Positions 10,330 to 20,711 of a DNA stretch of 64,000 nt are shown here, piece after piece. The notes below the pieces were generated by a model, which had not been told where the DNA came from, did no database searches, and worked only from the letters and a program-made list of their open reading frames with translations. Origin of the DNA: Hofstenia miamia (Eukaryota; Xenacoelomorpha; Acoela). Each line of letters starts with the position of its first letter. The first letter of the stretch is position 1. Location: contig SCFE01000119.1 in NCBI GenBank assembly GCA_004352715.1, positions 156,187-220,186 on the forward strand, read 5' to 3'. The translations under genes and the position numbers were made by a program.

Positions 10330-12060
10330 AATGAAATAAACTAAAAAAAAGTAAAAAAAATGTCACAAAAGATATTTCTTGTAAATTTTCGAAAACGCTA
10401 GATAAATTGTGGGATATTGCAACGTCTAAAGCAATTGATATTATACAGAAAAATAAACTGCTCTCCAAAAAAGACCGTGAGGAAGACGTAGGATTTTACT
10501 AGGACGAAATAATGAACGTCAGTCAACAATCAGAGGCTGTGATAAAATTTTTGCTAAAGAGTTTCACGAAAAACAAAACGAATCCACTCAAGAGAAGTTG
10601 CTGCATCAGGATAGAATCATCTACAAGGTAAATGTTGCTTAAATTTTAGCAATTGTAGTATTACTTAAAATTATTAATAGTAGTTATTTGCTGAAACTAC
10701 ATATATTTATTGTTTATTATTTTTAAAAAGATAATTAACTAATCTGCTTCTTTAAGATTGATTTCGCTGGCTCAAAATTTAAGTAAGTAGTTATGTGTAT
10801 ATAAGCGAAAATGAAAACAACACTGCTTATTTTTTGGGTGCATTTTCACCTTCATCTACTGACTCTTATTAAAAAACAACACAACCTTAGAGTCGGATGA
10901 TGCATTTTTTCCTCCTCATGTGTAGCCTCTTTTCTTTTAGCACCAATTATATAACGCTGAATGTCCCCAAGAGGATCATGGAAGCTCCAGCAGTTCTTGA
11001 TGGTTCTGACAGATTTATATTTGGTAATGCTGCAGCGGTTATTATTGTTTTTGCTGTTAATAATTCATCTAATGGAAATGTTAAAGACTTCGTTCTTTCA
11101 GATGTAACTACTTGCCGTAATCAAATAGCAAACTGACACGACATTTCTTTGAATATTTTGGAACAGTTAATGCATTTTGTAACTAAAGTAATTTACATAT
11201 TTTTAGGTCAGAGGTTCTCCTTCAGAGTTTGCTGCGTTGCAAATATGAGTCATTTTCCTTTGTTTCTTTGTTGCTTCTGGACGTACAACAGCTTCCTAAT
11301 GCCACAGGAAAAATGCATGCAGAGGCCACATACCAAATGGTAGAAATCTTTGCTTTATGCATGATATCATTGATTACAAAGACATTTATAATGAAATAGC
11401 TGAAACAGTCATTAAAAAACGCAAAAATACCGCTGGTACTTAACTGAAGAACTGGCAGTTTTGTCACTTTAGTGATAACTAAAATTACTGTGCAACTACC
11501 TTAAGAATATCGTCTAGGTCTTCCTTTTTTCCATCAATGGATCGAAACACAATATTGGTTGAATTGATTGGTCCTGACAGTTGGTTTATATTTTGAATTC
11601 TTTCTATTGATAAGATAAGATAAGATTAGCTATTCTTTATTCAGATAAATATTGACAATTAAAACTGGTAATTTATCTGAATAGCGTCGAAAAATATACA
11701 ATCATACGTAATACATACAAAACAACAAATAACCATACAATAAATCTACCAGGCTAGGGAAAAATTACTAATGAGAGATTTCAAGTACGGGTTGTTGCTG
11801 CTAGGCAGACAAAGAATGTATCAGCATTGGAATACAAGCAAAGATTTTATGTTAGCACAAACATTTGCACATAAACTTTAAGTTGTCAATAATATTTCTG
11901 AACTTGCTATTAAGCTAAGCTCAGAATGTGCAATGGTTGTAACTAATGATCCTGAGCAGAGCTCTGCCTTGATGCAAACTATTGAAACGCATAGAAAAAT
12001 TTTTATCCAATTTTCAAAAAAACACTACAAGAAAATTGAGGAGCACTTAGTTATTTGGTT
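10330..12060 (+). pseudogene. Degraded transposase-like gene inside the 2.5-kb element
   Basis: Several plus-strand fragments look like one protein split by shifts and stops. About 10390-10640 gives KTLDKLWDIATSKAID and then DKIFAKEFHEKQ. About 10935-11136 gives PKRIMEAPAVLDGSDRF and VKDFVLSDVTTCRNQ. About 11890-12050 gives NISELAIKLSSECAMVV and ETHRKIFIQFSKKH. From memory, this order resembles an uncharacterised transposon-encoded protein repeated in many invertebrate genomes (a 'LDxLFDIA' block, a 'DR' block, and a C-terminal 'ERGVxLI...HRKxFP' block). That link is a recollection and needs a profile search. A separate insertion at about 11608-11790 interrupts it. Confidence 0.45.
11608..11790. 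repeat. Short insertion with (GATAA)n edge and hairpin
   Basis: The segment starts with GATAAGATAAGATAAGATT and then carries ATTCAGATAAAT and, 26 bases on, its inverted copy ATTTATCTGAAT. A pentamer tail like this is typical of LINE or SINE 3' ends read on the minus strand. The right boundary is uncertain. Confidence 0.4.
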
Positions 12061-12270
12061 GATTTTTTTGTACTGTTTAATCAGGATTTTGAATTAAATG
12101 TTAATAGCTTTCAGTTCAATAGCGCTTGAAAATTTAAATTCGAGTGCGCAATATGTTCCCAATTACACAATTGATTCAAACTTTCTAAAGTAAGTATTCC
12201 TTCATATTGGAAACAAATATGGGGGGGGAGTGCTGCAAAAATTGGAGAGGATAACCTAAATCTGAGGGGA

Positions 12271-12275
<5 letters not shown>

Positions 12276-12305
<30 letters not shown>

Positions 12306-12595
12306 NNNNNNNNNNNNNNNNNNNNNNNNNNNNNNNNNNNNNNNNNNNNNNNNNNNNNNNNNNNNNNNNNNNNNNNNNNNNNNNNNNNNNNNNNNNNNNN
12401 NNNNNNNNNNNNNNNNNNNNNNNNNNNNNNNNNNNNNNNNNNNNNNNNNNNNNNNNNNNNNNNNNNNNNNNNNNNNNNNNNNNNNNNNNNNNNNNNNNNN
12501 NNNNNNNNNNNNNNNNNNNNNNNNNNNNNNNNNNNNNNNNNNNNNNNNNNNNNNNNNNNNNNNNNATATATATATATATATATATATATATATAC
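12276..12595. repeat. (TA)n tract containing a 260-base assembly gap (12306-12565)
   Basis: TA repeats border the gap on both sides. Open frames reported across the Ns are artefacts. Confidence 0.9.
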
Positions 12596-12602
12596 TCTTA
12601 AC

Positions 12603-12832
12603 ATTTTCTAGGTAAAACACCTAAAATAACACCTAGATTTCTAGGTAAAAAAGGCCAACCTAGATTTTAGGTAAAATACCTAAAATTGGTACACCCTAAA
12701 ATTTAGGAAGGCCACCAAAAATATTCTAGGTATTTTTCCTAAATTTTATGTGTCTCTATTCTAGGTATTTTACCTAAAATCTAGTTAGAGCTTTTTTACC
12801 TAAAACCCAGGTGATTTGTTAGGTATTTGTAT
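12603..12832. repeat. Array of ACCTA / TAGGT inverted motifs
   Basis: Within 230 bases the pentamers TAGGT and ACCTA occur about a dozen times, often paired into near-palindromes such as TTTTAGGTAAAATACCTAAAA (core TAGGTAAAATACCTA) and CTAGGTATTTTACCTA. Spacing is irregular. No coding frame is present. It abuts the TA tract and could be a foldback or MITE interior, or a satellite-like block. Confidence 0.75.
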
Positions 12833-12993
12833 TTAATAAAAATAGTCAGAATTCTTTACCTATTTTTTCTAAATATCTTTGTAGATGCTTAAAATTAATT
12901 GATTTCTTTGAAATGTAATCCTATATACACACAATTTGAGATAGTATTAATGTTCAAAAATGTTTTGTACATTAAATATAAAAACAAAATATA

Positions 12994-14490
12994 CAGTACT
13001 GGAAACATTCATTCGACCACCTTGTTATTTTGAATAAATAATGAACATTCATTGGATAGAATGTGTCTAAGATTATAACAAAGTGTACTTTGATTGAGAA
13101 AGGAAAATTTGTATGTGTAATACCATAACATGTGTAGAATAACAATTGGCTATTAATTTTTAATCAAAATTAAAAAACTTGTATTGGAAAAATGTATTCG
13201 GCCACCTGAAAAAAGTTTAACAAATGAGCAAATCTGAAAAAATTAAATTCAAAATAAGAAGCATAAATTAATAATTGATGAAATATATGCACTTAGCAAC
13301 AAAATTCTCTCTTCAAATATTTTGTAGGGTGTCTCTTTGATCGAATAATAGCTTGAAGGCGATCAGGGATTGAAGCAAAAAAGCTGTTTTTGAATTCTTT
13401 CTTTATTGCGCTCCACAGCTCGTCTTCAGTGTGAAGATTATCCTGTCCAATTCAATATTTGACCTCTTTCCACATATTTTCGATAGTGCTAAGGTCTTGA
13501 GATTTACCAGGCCAGTCAGCAAGGATAGCAACCCCATTATTGTGGAGAAGGTTTGTCATTTCTTTTGAGATATGACATGGAGCACCATCCTGCTGATATA
13601 TTTATCACTTGTAAGGAGTGCCAAGAATTCCTTGTCTAGAATCCGAGCATATTAAGAGCTTAGGAGAGTCCCAGTGATGTGAACAATCTTGCAAAATCTA
13701 CACTTCCATATTGCACCCATTCCATTACAGACGTCTCACCACAATTTATTGTCCCCCGAGTAAATTGAGGCAAGAATCTGAACTTCTGCCCAGTTGGTAA
13801 CTTTATCTTGACTCATCTGAAAATATAACATTAGAACAATGTTCAAATGATTTGTCTCTCATTAAATTGGCTCACCTCACCCGGCGTAATCTTTGCTTTG
13901 AGGTTAAGAATGGCTTTCTGGGTTCCACGAAAGTCCCAATTGTGTAATTCTTCAGGACGTTTCGCACAGTTTTGAAGGTCTTCTTTGGTCTTCCGGATTT
14001 TGGGTTGGGGGCAATTAATGTTTTCAGAAATGAAACGTCTGATGATATCGACGACAGTAATTGGAGGTCGCTCTACAAGTCAGGCCATATTACGTTGAGT
14101 CATCCCTTCCAAAAGTTTGGAGATAATCAACTCACGGCTGGCAAGGGGTACGTAGCCAGGCATCATATATAGCGAAGAAAGACTGTTGTTCGACATTTTC
14201 AATATAAGTAGACTGAAAAAAGCTCAACGAATGAAATTATTTACAGATTCTCAGATTTGGTGTGAAGTGGTCGAATACATTTTTCCAAGAAAATATTAGC
14301 TAACCACAAGAAATGTAGCATTTCTCCTTGAGATTTAAAGCAAACAGTGATAATTATATCTCAAAATTGATGAATTGCTCTTTCTATAAGACGAAATCTA
14401 ATTTAAAAATACCTATGATATTCTTGGCGTCCATTTCTTAGAAATATTTATGACAAATCATGGTTAGCCGAATTCTTTTTTCCAGTACTG
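12994..14490 (-). mobile_element. Tc1-like transposon with nested inverted repeats
   Basis: The outer ends read CAGTACTGGAAA inward from both 12994 and 14490, with TA directly outside each (12992-12993 and 14491-14492). A second inverted pair lies inside: TTGGAAAAATGTATTCGGCC at about 13185 and TTGGAAAAATGTATTCGACC read from about 14286. Two related binding-site-like repeats per end is the IR/DR arrangement of some Tc1-like elements such as Sleeping Beauty. The 1.5-kb element holds a broken transposase on the minus strand. Confidence 0.85.
13310..14196 (-). pseudogene. Tc1-like transposase, broken
   Basis: An ATG at 14196 (minus) starts MSNNSLSSLYMMPGYVPLAS. The frame soon meets stops and shifts. 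The catalytic half is clear near 13430-13600: QQDGAPCHISKEM with the second aspartate, then DWPGKSQDLSTIEN with the glutamate. Thirty-five codons lie between D and E, the same spacing as in the copy at 898-1891. The C-terminal end carries PDRLQAIIRSKRHPTKY at about 13320-13370, a standard Tc1 ending. It is not functional as assembled. Confidence 0.8.
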
Positions 14491-14492
14491 TA

Positions 14493-15956
14493 ATTATTTC
14501 AATGCAATATGTATTAATTTTGTGTTTATGCACAAAATTTTATCATTCAATGGGAATGCTATCTGTATAATTGTAATGCAGTCCATAAAGCAGTTTATCA
14601 ATTAAAATCCACAAATGTTTTACTTCGGTATTGAGAAAGCTTACTTATTGTGTCGATGGCTTCTAAAACTGACTCAACAGTAATAATTTCTTGATTAAGT
14701 GTAAAAAAGTTTGTTTAGAGTCGCCAAAATCACTCCAAAAATCTTCCATCACCTAAATAGAGAAACCAACGTCACTACAATTCATTTAATGTAGTTATAC
14801 CATACAATCAGCATAAAAAATGAATTTTATGTTTAAACCTTGCAAATATAATTATATATATATATTATATATACATATACAAAATTGCCCTAAACAACTA
14901 CAAACATCTAGTGTCGACCACTTTTCATTTAAAATGCCCTGTGTGGTTAAGCAGATTGACATATATAACTAGCCTGTTCTGGGAAAAGTGACAGTAATGG
15001 TTGGTTTGCGAGTGAAGATAAAAAAGTAATAGTATTTGCTGATAACATCCATGGTAGAAAGTTAGAAAACCATCGTTTGTATCTTTTGGAGTTTGTGAAA
15101 GCATTTCATACAGAGTAGCGGAATTTGTTAAAAAATCCAAAATTGTGATTTTGAGAAGTAACACGGATTAGGATCACATGTAAAATTTGATCTTGCATTG
15201 ACGCTTTCAACTTAAAAAGCTTGCATACGGAGATGATTTTCTACAATCAAAAATGACATATTTGAGGTTGCAATCGAGTTACATGGGCTTCCCTCTTTTC
15301 AAATTCCACAAACCATGTTCCGCCATATGTGTTGTGTAAGACTGAGGTAGGGAGATCTTGCCGCTAGTCAAGAAATTGAGTTTTTGCCAAAGTTGAATGT
15401 GGAAGGCAGTTCTGCTTAAAAATTTATCCATGGAACTAATTCCATTTTTAAAAAATCTGTGTTGCTTTGTGGCTACAAAAACGATTACTTTTCACTTGAA
15501 GTACATGCATGTAACTTCACATTTTTGTTTTTGTGCCCTCAGAAATATTTGTTTTGCTGTCATGAGATCAGGCTTGCACAATATCATATCATTGATAGCA
15601 TATTTTTCAAAAATGCTAAAAATAGATTATTTCGATAACGATTTCATCCAAGATAGGTTATCTCTAGATAATCTAGATAATCTTCATTGAAATTATATGC
15701 ATGTAGCTGTAGATTGTTGTAATTTACATTGCACCTCTTGAAAAAATAGCAATTTTATAAAACAAAATACTATAAATGTCAACATGACAATACATGTATA
15801 TTTTGCGACCACGTCGAAAATTATTCATTCTATGCTTTGTAGCATCAAATTTTATTTTATAAAAAGCCGTTATTTTGTTGTCCAAACCAATAAGGCAGAC
15901 AACATCATAAAAATAACAAATGGTTCTTGATTTCTGATTATATTTTAATACCTTCA
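14493..15956. other. Non-coding stretch
   Basis: Contains a short TA microsatellite near 14850-14880 and a few open frames of up to 97 codons (for example 15397-15690) with no recognisable domain. Nothing else was seen. Confidence 0.4.
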
Positions 15957-16594
15957 TACCCATGTAGCCACCACCAGTGGACCACTGGTGGGGAAGCAGT
16001 GGCAGGAGTGGCAATTACAGCTACTCATAGCCACTAGTGGACATTGTGAAGAGCTTTTTTGCAATTTTCTGTTTGCAAAAATTATAAGATATATAGGCAG
16101 AATGAAATTTCAAAATTATTTATTCACGATTATTCGTGGACCTTGAAATCACTGTCTACATGAGTACTTAAAATTGGGCAAAATATATTTTTAATTAATG
16201 TTTAAAAATTGCAATTTCTTCGGAAATTGAAAATTAAATCTAAATTGGGCATTTTTGTGTGCTTGTTGTTATTGATTATAATAAAAAATTCATTATACTT
16301 TCCATTGTCAATTTCAATTCAATGTAAATTGTGAGCTTGCTAGCATTTCCTTCAACCCTTTGTTGGGTTTGTGTTAGTTTAAACTGCAGTGTTTAAACTC
16401 TATTAATATAAAAGTTTGCTGTTGCTACATTTGAGACATTGCTCTAATGCTTAAATCATATTTTTGCCACCAGAGGCCCACCAATTAGCTAACAGTGGAC
16501 CACCAGCTAGCCACTGGTGCACGGGTGGCCAAACCCCACCGTATCTGCCACTGGTGGACCACCAGTGGTCCACCAGTATTTGGCTACGTGGGTA
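15957..16594. mobile_element. MITE-like element with CCACCAGTGG palindromes at its ends
   Basis: The left end reads TACCCATGTAGCC and the right end, read inward, TACCCACGTAGCC. Just inside each lies a GC-rich cluster of the palindrome CCACCAGTGG and its complement CCACTGGTGG: CCACCAGTGGACCACTGGTGG around 15969-15990 and three tandem units around 16550-16577. The 638-bp interior is AT-rich with no transposase. A target-site duplication was not certain. This is probably a non-autonomous DNA element. Confidence 0.65.
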
Positions 16595-16689
16595 TTCTAA
16601 TATATGTACTACACACAATGATAAAGCATCATCATTTCATATTGGTTATAATTAACTAGTAAATGCAAACCCACAACAAAGGGAAGAGC

Positions 16690-17400
16690 TTGAAAAAATA
16701 ACATCAGAGCAAATGAATCAAATTGTAAACATGGACATTGAAAAGCTATCTAAAGACGAAGAAGGTTATTCATGTTGTGTTACTATTGGATTACTTCACA
16801 AAATATAACAAAATGATCCCCATGAAATATATCAAAGCTCAAACTATCACAGATGCTATAATTAACGATTGGATATGGGTATTCAGACCTATGAAACATT
16901 AATCACAGACCAATTAGTCCAATTCAAAAGCAAACTGTTTCAATGTCTTATAAAAAATCTTGAAATTGTTCACAGTCATAAAACAACGCACCACCCTTAA
17001 GCAAATGGAAGTGTGGAACAGCTCAACTGAACCCTCATAAAACTCATGTGATCCACTATGGCTAATATTGAAGGAAATGATTGGAGAGAGGCACTCCCCA
17101 TGATAGAAAATTTTTACAACACCTCTACCCACACCACAACAAAGATGACACCTTATAAAGCTCTATACGGTCATGAGGCCCCAACACCCATTGGCATGCT
17201 ATTTAGAAACTATACCAGTGCAATCGACCAGGAATACTCCAAGCAATTAATAGAGAAACTCCACCTAACTCATGAAATTATATGTGCGAACACCAAACAA
17301 CAGTGCTGCTACAACAAATCTATGTATGGTGAACCTCACCAAGTAAGCGATCTAGTTTACCAATTCCAACTATGACTATAGCTAAACAAGTCTGAAAATT
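16690..17400 (+). pseudogene. Ty3/gypsy integrase, broken
   Basis: The plus strand encodes the integrase core in several frames. Early on are remnants of the D-x-F-T-K-Y block followed by MIPMKYIKAQTITDAI at about 16800-16865. Then comes the H-x5-H-P-like block with NGSVEQLN at about 17000-17030. A clean stretch at 17058-17375 reads WREALPMIENFYNTSTHTTT and TPYKALYGHEAPTP, the typical end of the gypsy core with the TP-Y-x-L-x-G motif. It would insert retroelement DNA into the genome. Stops and shifts show it is dead. No LTR was identified nearby. Confidence 0.8.
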
Positions 17401-18940
17401 GGCAACAAACTGGCTTGGTCTGTTCGAAATTATGAAAGTGCTTCCTCACAACAGTTATCTCTTAAGTAATTGAAAAATTACTAATTTCCAAAACCTAAAA
17501 CATACTGCTAAAAACATCAAAGATGCTAGAATAGATAACATAAAAAATTCCCCCCCTTACATTGATAACATGGAAACTTACAAAACTACGAGTCTTGACA
17601 AAATTAACGAGAAAGCAACTGAAAAAATTCTGAGCAACCTAAAAATATTTTTAGAAACCAATGCGTACACAAACTAGTTGTATAGCTAAACAACATATTC
17701 TCGAAAAACAATGGAATATTAGCATTATACGTTTGCATTTAGATGATGAAATGCGTCTGCAGGACAACTCATCCCCAGATGCCAAAGCTAGCTAAGCAGA
17801 TCTCCTCCAGTGAAAATGAAGAAAGTCATGTGAAAGAGTCTCAAGTTTTAGTCAGTATAAGTGCATCAGACTTGGACTCTGAGATTCTTTCTATCCCTGA
17901 CGTATTTACTAAGTACAGCAGATGTTGGACCCAGGGATTAGTAACGAATTTCCATCAACATCCACAGCCCTACCACGTTGAAAACGGTGGGTGAAAAGCG
18001 ACCTCTACCTTCTTTACAAATTTCAAAATTCCCAATCAAACATCAAATTCTTGGTGACATCTCCCAAATCAACACAACATATCAGAGACAAACATGACAT
18101 TATGCACATATTTGTTAAATTGCTATCCAGAATACTCATCCAGTGTAACTAGTATAAATACAGAAACAACTGATTCGACCAGAAGATAACTCCCCTACAA
18201 AACAATCGATTTAACCACCAAAGCAGCCCTAAAAGAAACATCCAAACTCAATGTAATTGAAGACATTAACTGTAAACTAGTTAACTACCTGATCTCCATC
18301 AGTGCAGCAGAAGTCACAAGCACGCACAGAAATTGACTAGAGCTAGAAAGGAAAATTGCAACACATTATGCCTTCTGCGTACCACCAGTAATCATGCCTT
18401 ATACCAAGGAAAAACATACCAAGCTGGTAAAACACGGAATACCAAGTTACTACCTGTACTACAATAGCCACAAAGCTATATGCCAGTTAAAACATATAAT
18501 TTACTAAAGCAAAGAATCACAAACTTACATTCTACTTTCGCAGAACATTTTCGTATTAAAATTTAAAAAATATTTACAGAATTCTATAGCACTTATTTGA
18601 CCGTATCACACCTTCCATGGAAGATAAATCCTCTGTCAATTCAACTACCAAAAACCTATAACAAGTCAGGATTTTTCTGGCATCGGCTAACTCCTAGCAT
18701 GCTATGTGTTTATGGAGATGGTAAAGGTGAAGTGATCACTAGCTTTGGCAATTATTATAGCAATCACAATCCCTTCACCATACTGTATTTTGCAGATGAC
18801 CGTGAAAGTACTATGTACATGTGCAATAATACCGATTGTGAATTTTTTATCTACTATTCTTTAACTTAAACGATTATTTCTGCTGTTTCAATGTGCAACG
18901 TAATTCTATGCTTTTTTCCAATAGAAACCCATTACACATA
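17400..18940 (+). other. Region downstream of the gypsy integrase with unknown frames
   Basis: Several plus-strand open stretches follow the integrase: 17743-17994 (with SENEESHVKESQVLVSISAS), a stretch at about 18200-18360 with NCKLVNYLISISAAEV, and 18597-18869 (SGFFWHRLTPSMLCVYGDGK). They might be parts of a third retroelement frame, or unrelated sequence. I recognise no domain and no clear membrane or coat-like layout. Confidence 0.3.
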
Positions 18941-18945
18941 TTATA

Positions 18946-19520
18946 CCGGGTGTTTCAAAAGTTTTAGTACAATATATTTATAATTATTTATTGTATGAAA
19001 ATGAATAAAAAGCATACAAAGCAATTCAAACTAACTTAGAATATTACTCGAAAACATTTTCTCCTGATTTGTGACACAGATGCACCCTCTTCTCAAAATC
19101 TCTGAAGGTATCTTGATACATTCGCAAAGGAATTCCATTGATTTTCTCTTCAATTGCTTACCTCAAGGAATGCAGAGTTTCGTAGCGTCTATTGTTGGCA
19201 AAAACCAAGGATTTGAGACAAGGCCAATACCAAAAATCGCAGGGAGTAAGATCGAGATTCCTTGCAGGCCACTCAATTGGGCCACGACGCCTAATCCATC
19301 GACCATTGAACTTGCTGTCAAAAACTTCTCTCACTTTCACTGGGTAATGAGAAGAAACGCCATCTTGCTGATAATGTGAGCTTCTGTTTCGAGAGAAGTA
19401 AAGAACAACTTGCTTTGTCAAAATCTCACAGTATCTGTCACCTGTCATTGTTTTTTTAACGCCGGCTTAGTTCATAAAACTTGAACAAAAATCTTGTACT
19501 AAAACTTTTGAGACACCTGG
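18946..19520 (-). mobile_element. Deleted mariner element, rosa-like (DD41D)
   Basis: The left end CCGGGTGTTTCAAAAGTTTT and the right end read inward, CCAGGTGTCTCAAAAGTTTT, are 18/20 identical, and both continue with AGTACAA. TA is directly outside both ends (18944-18945 and 19521-19522). At 575 bp the element keeps only the second half of the transposase, on the minus strand. Confidence 0.88.
19044..19448 (-). pseudogene. Mariner transposase C-terminal half
   Basis: The frame contains HYQQDGVSSHYPVKVREVF, then GPIEWPARNLDLTPCDFWYW. Forty-one residues separate the D of QQD from the D of PCD, which is the DD41D spacing of rosa-type mariner elements. The W-P-x-R-x3-LTP-x-DF block is well kept. 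One in-frame stop lies near 19160, after which the family-like tail (GIPLRMYQDTFRDF, VHLCHKSGENVFE) runs to a stop at 19044-19046. The DNA-binding half and the first catalytic aspartate are absent. Confidence 0.82.
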
Positions 19521-19522
19521 TA

Positions 19523-20338
19523 TTTTTAAAACCACAGGGAGCATGGAAAATAGATTGTTTTCGAGTGGTGGTGATTGGCTATTTGGATAATGACGATATT
19601 GTCAATACCATTAGATCCACCTAAATTTATCGATTTTCTGCAGTACCAAATATCCAAACCGCTTTAGAAAGAAAAGTAAAGGGTTTCCATGTGTTAGCGT
19701 TGATACATAAATTGTATGTTGTTTACAATCGAATTGATTAGTTTTAGTTTATCTTTTGTAGAATGTTTTTCTTAGTGTGTTCTTGTATTGTAAGTTATGT
19801 AAAATTGTTACTTATAGTTTTCAAAATAATAAAAGACAATTTCCTTAACCGTAAGGCCTGCAAAACCACAGAAATGAGTCTAAATTTTATCACCTAGTCA
19901 AATGTGTTATAGGGACAACTGCTATCAACTAAATGTATGCTCCATATTTAATATGAATTTCTTCAAAAAAGTAAATGATAAACTCAAGCCCGTAGCCACG
20001 GGGGGTTAGGCGGGGTCGAACCCCCCTGGAAGTTTAGGCAACCCCTCCTAAACAACAAAGCTAAAGCAAAATCAGCATGTAAAAATAAAATTTGTAAAAT
20101 TAATTGTTGTAACATTGATCCTAATAATGCAATTCTAAGGTCTATTTTGCCTATAATTTCAAAAATTTTTCGCGGGGCGCACTTATTTGATCACTATACT
20201 AGATGACCTCGCAAGTCAGAAAATCCGCGTTCGCCCATGGATGCAACAAAAATAAAATGGTGTACAGACTTGGTAAAATATTAGTTTATATTATTATATT
20301 AGGGTCTTAGTCTACAAAGAATACAAATGTAAGTTTTA
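19523..20338. other. Intergenic stretch with a GC-rich repeat start near 19989
   Basis: Near 19989 the sequence CCCGTAGCCACGGGGGG starts a GC-rich block that includes GGTCGAACCCCCC. On the minus strand this gives GGTTCGACCCC, a match to the RNA polymerase III B-box form, and about 120-160 bases upstream is TAGTATAGTG, an A-box-like string. It may be a short interspersed or DNA element; no further support was found. No protein gene was seen. Confidence 0.3.
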
Positions 20339-20711
20339 GTTTAAAGTAGACTTGTCAACGAGCCGACATTTCCAAGCTCGGCTCGGCTCGTTTAAATTTT
20401 GTGTAAAATCGTCTCGGCTCGACACATAAAATCCTTGAATGAGGCTCGTTTAGCTCGGTATTTTTTTTAAAAATATTGTGCTCAAAGAATTTTTTACATA
20501 GCTCTTCCTATTATTTAATAAACATTTCTTAAATATGATTATATGAAAGGCATACTGACTGCAAAAAATAAGAAAAATCTCCATAATCAAATTTCACAAG
20601 CAGAACTATATACTTGCTTTGCGTAAAATAGGCTCGTTTTGGGCTCGTTGTATATCAAATACTGTGCTCAAGCTCGGCTCGGCTCGGCTCGTTGAGAAGT
20701 CTTGTTTAAAG
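20339..20711. mobile_element. hAT-type MITE with perfect 8-bp duplication
   Basis: The element body is 20347-20703 (357 bp). Its ends read inward TAGACTTGTCAACGAGCCGA and AAGACTTCTCAACGAGCCGA. GTTTAAAG is present directly outside both ends (20339-20346 and 20704-20711), a perfect 8-bp target-site duplication as made by hAT transposases. Inside each end are tandem GGCTC units. There is no coding frame. Confidence 0.9.

Larger units (their letters stand above)
9729..12274 (+). mobile_element. 2.5-kb DNA transposon with about 140-bp inverted repeats
   Basis: The left end (9729 to about 9865) begins TTAGACCCCCTCAGATTTAG and is repeated in inverted form at the right end (about 12134 to 12274), which read inward begins TTAGTCCCCTCAGATTTAGG. 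The match runs inward through CCTCTCCAATTTT, GGGAACATATTG or its variant, and CGCACTCGAATTT. Both ends sit in (TA)n tracts, fitting a TA or TA-rich target. The interior holds broken plus-strand coding fragments. I cannot assign the superfamily with certainty because no catalytic triad is visible. Confidence 0.72.

Noticed and set aside
10013-10468. 151-codon minus-strand frame
   Set aside because: Low-complexity F/S/L-rich translation opposite the plus-strand transposon fragments; no domain.
12111-12620. Open frames of 139 and 169 codons on the minus strand
   Set aside because: They run through 260 Ns and TA repeats; the residues are unknown or Y-I repeats.
13972-14172. 66-codon plus-strand frame
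   Set aside because: Antisense shadow of the Tc1-like transposase start on the minus strand.
17400-18870. Envelope-like third frame of the gypsy element
   Set aside because: Considered because open stretches follow the integrase, but no signal peptide, cleavage site, coiled coil or membrane anchor could be seen.
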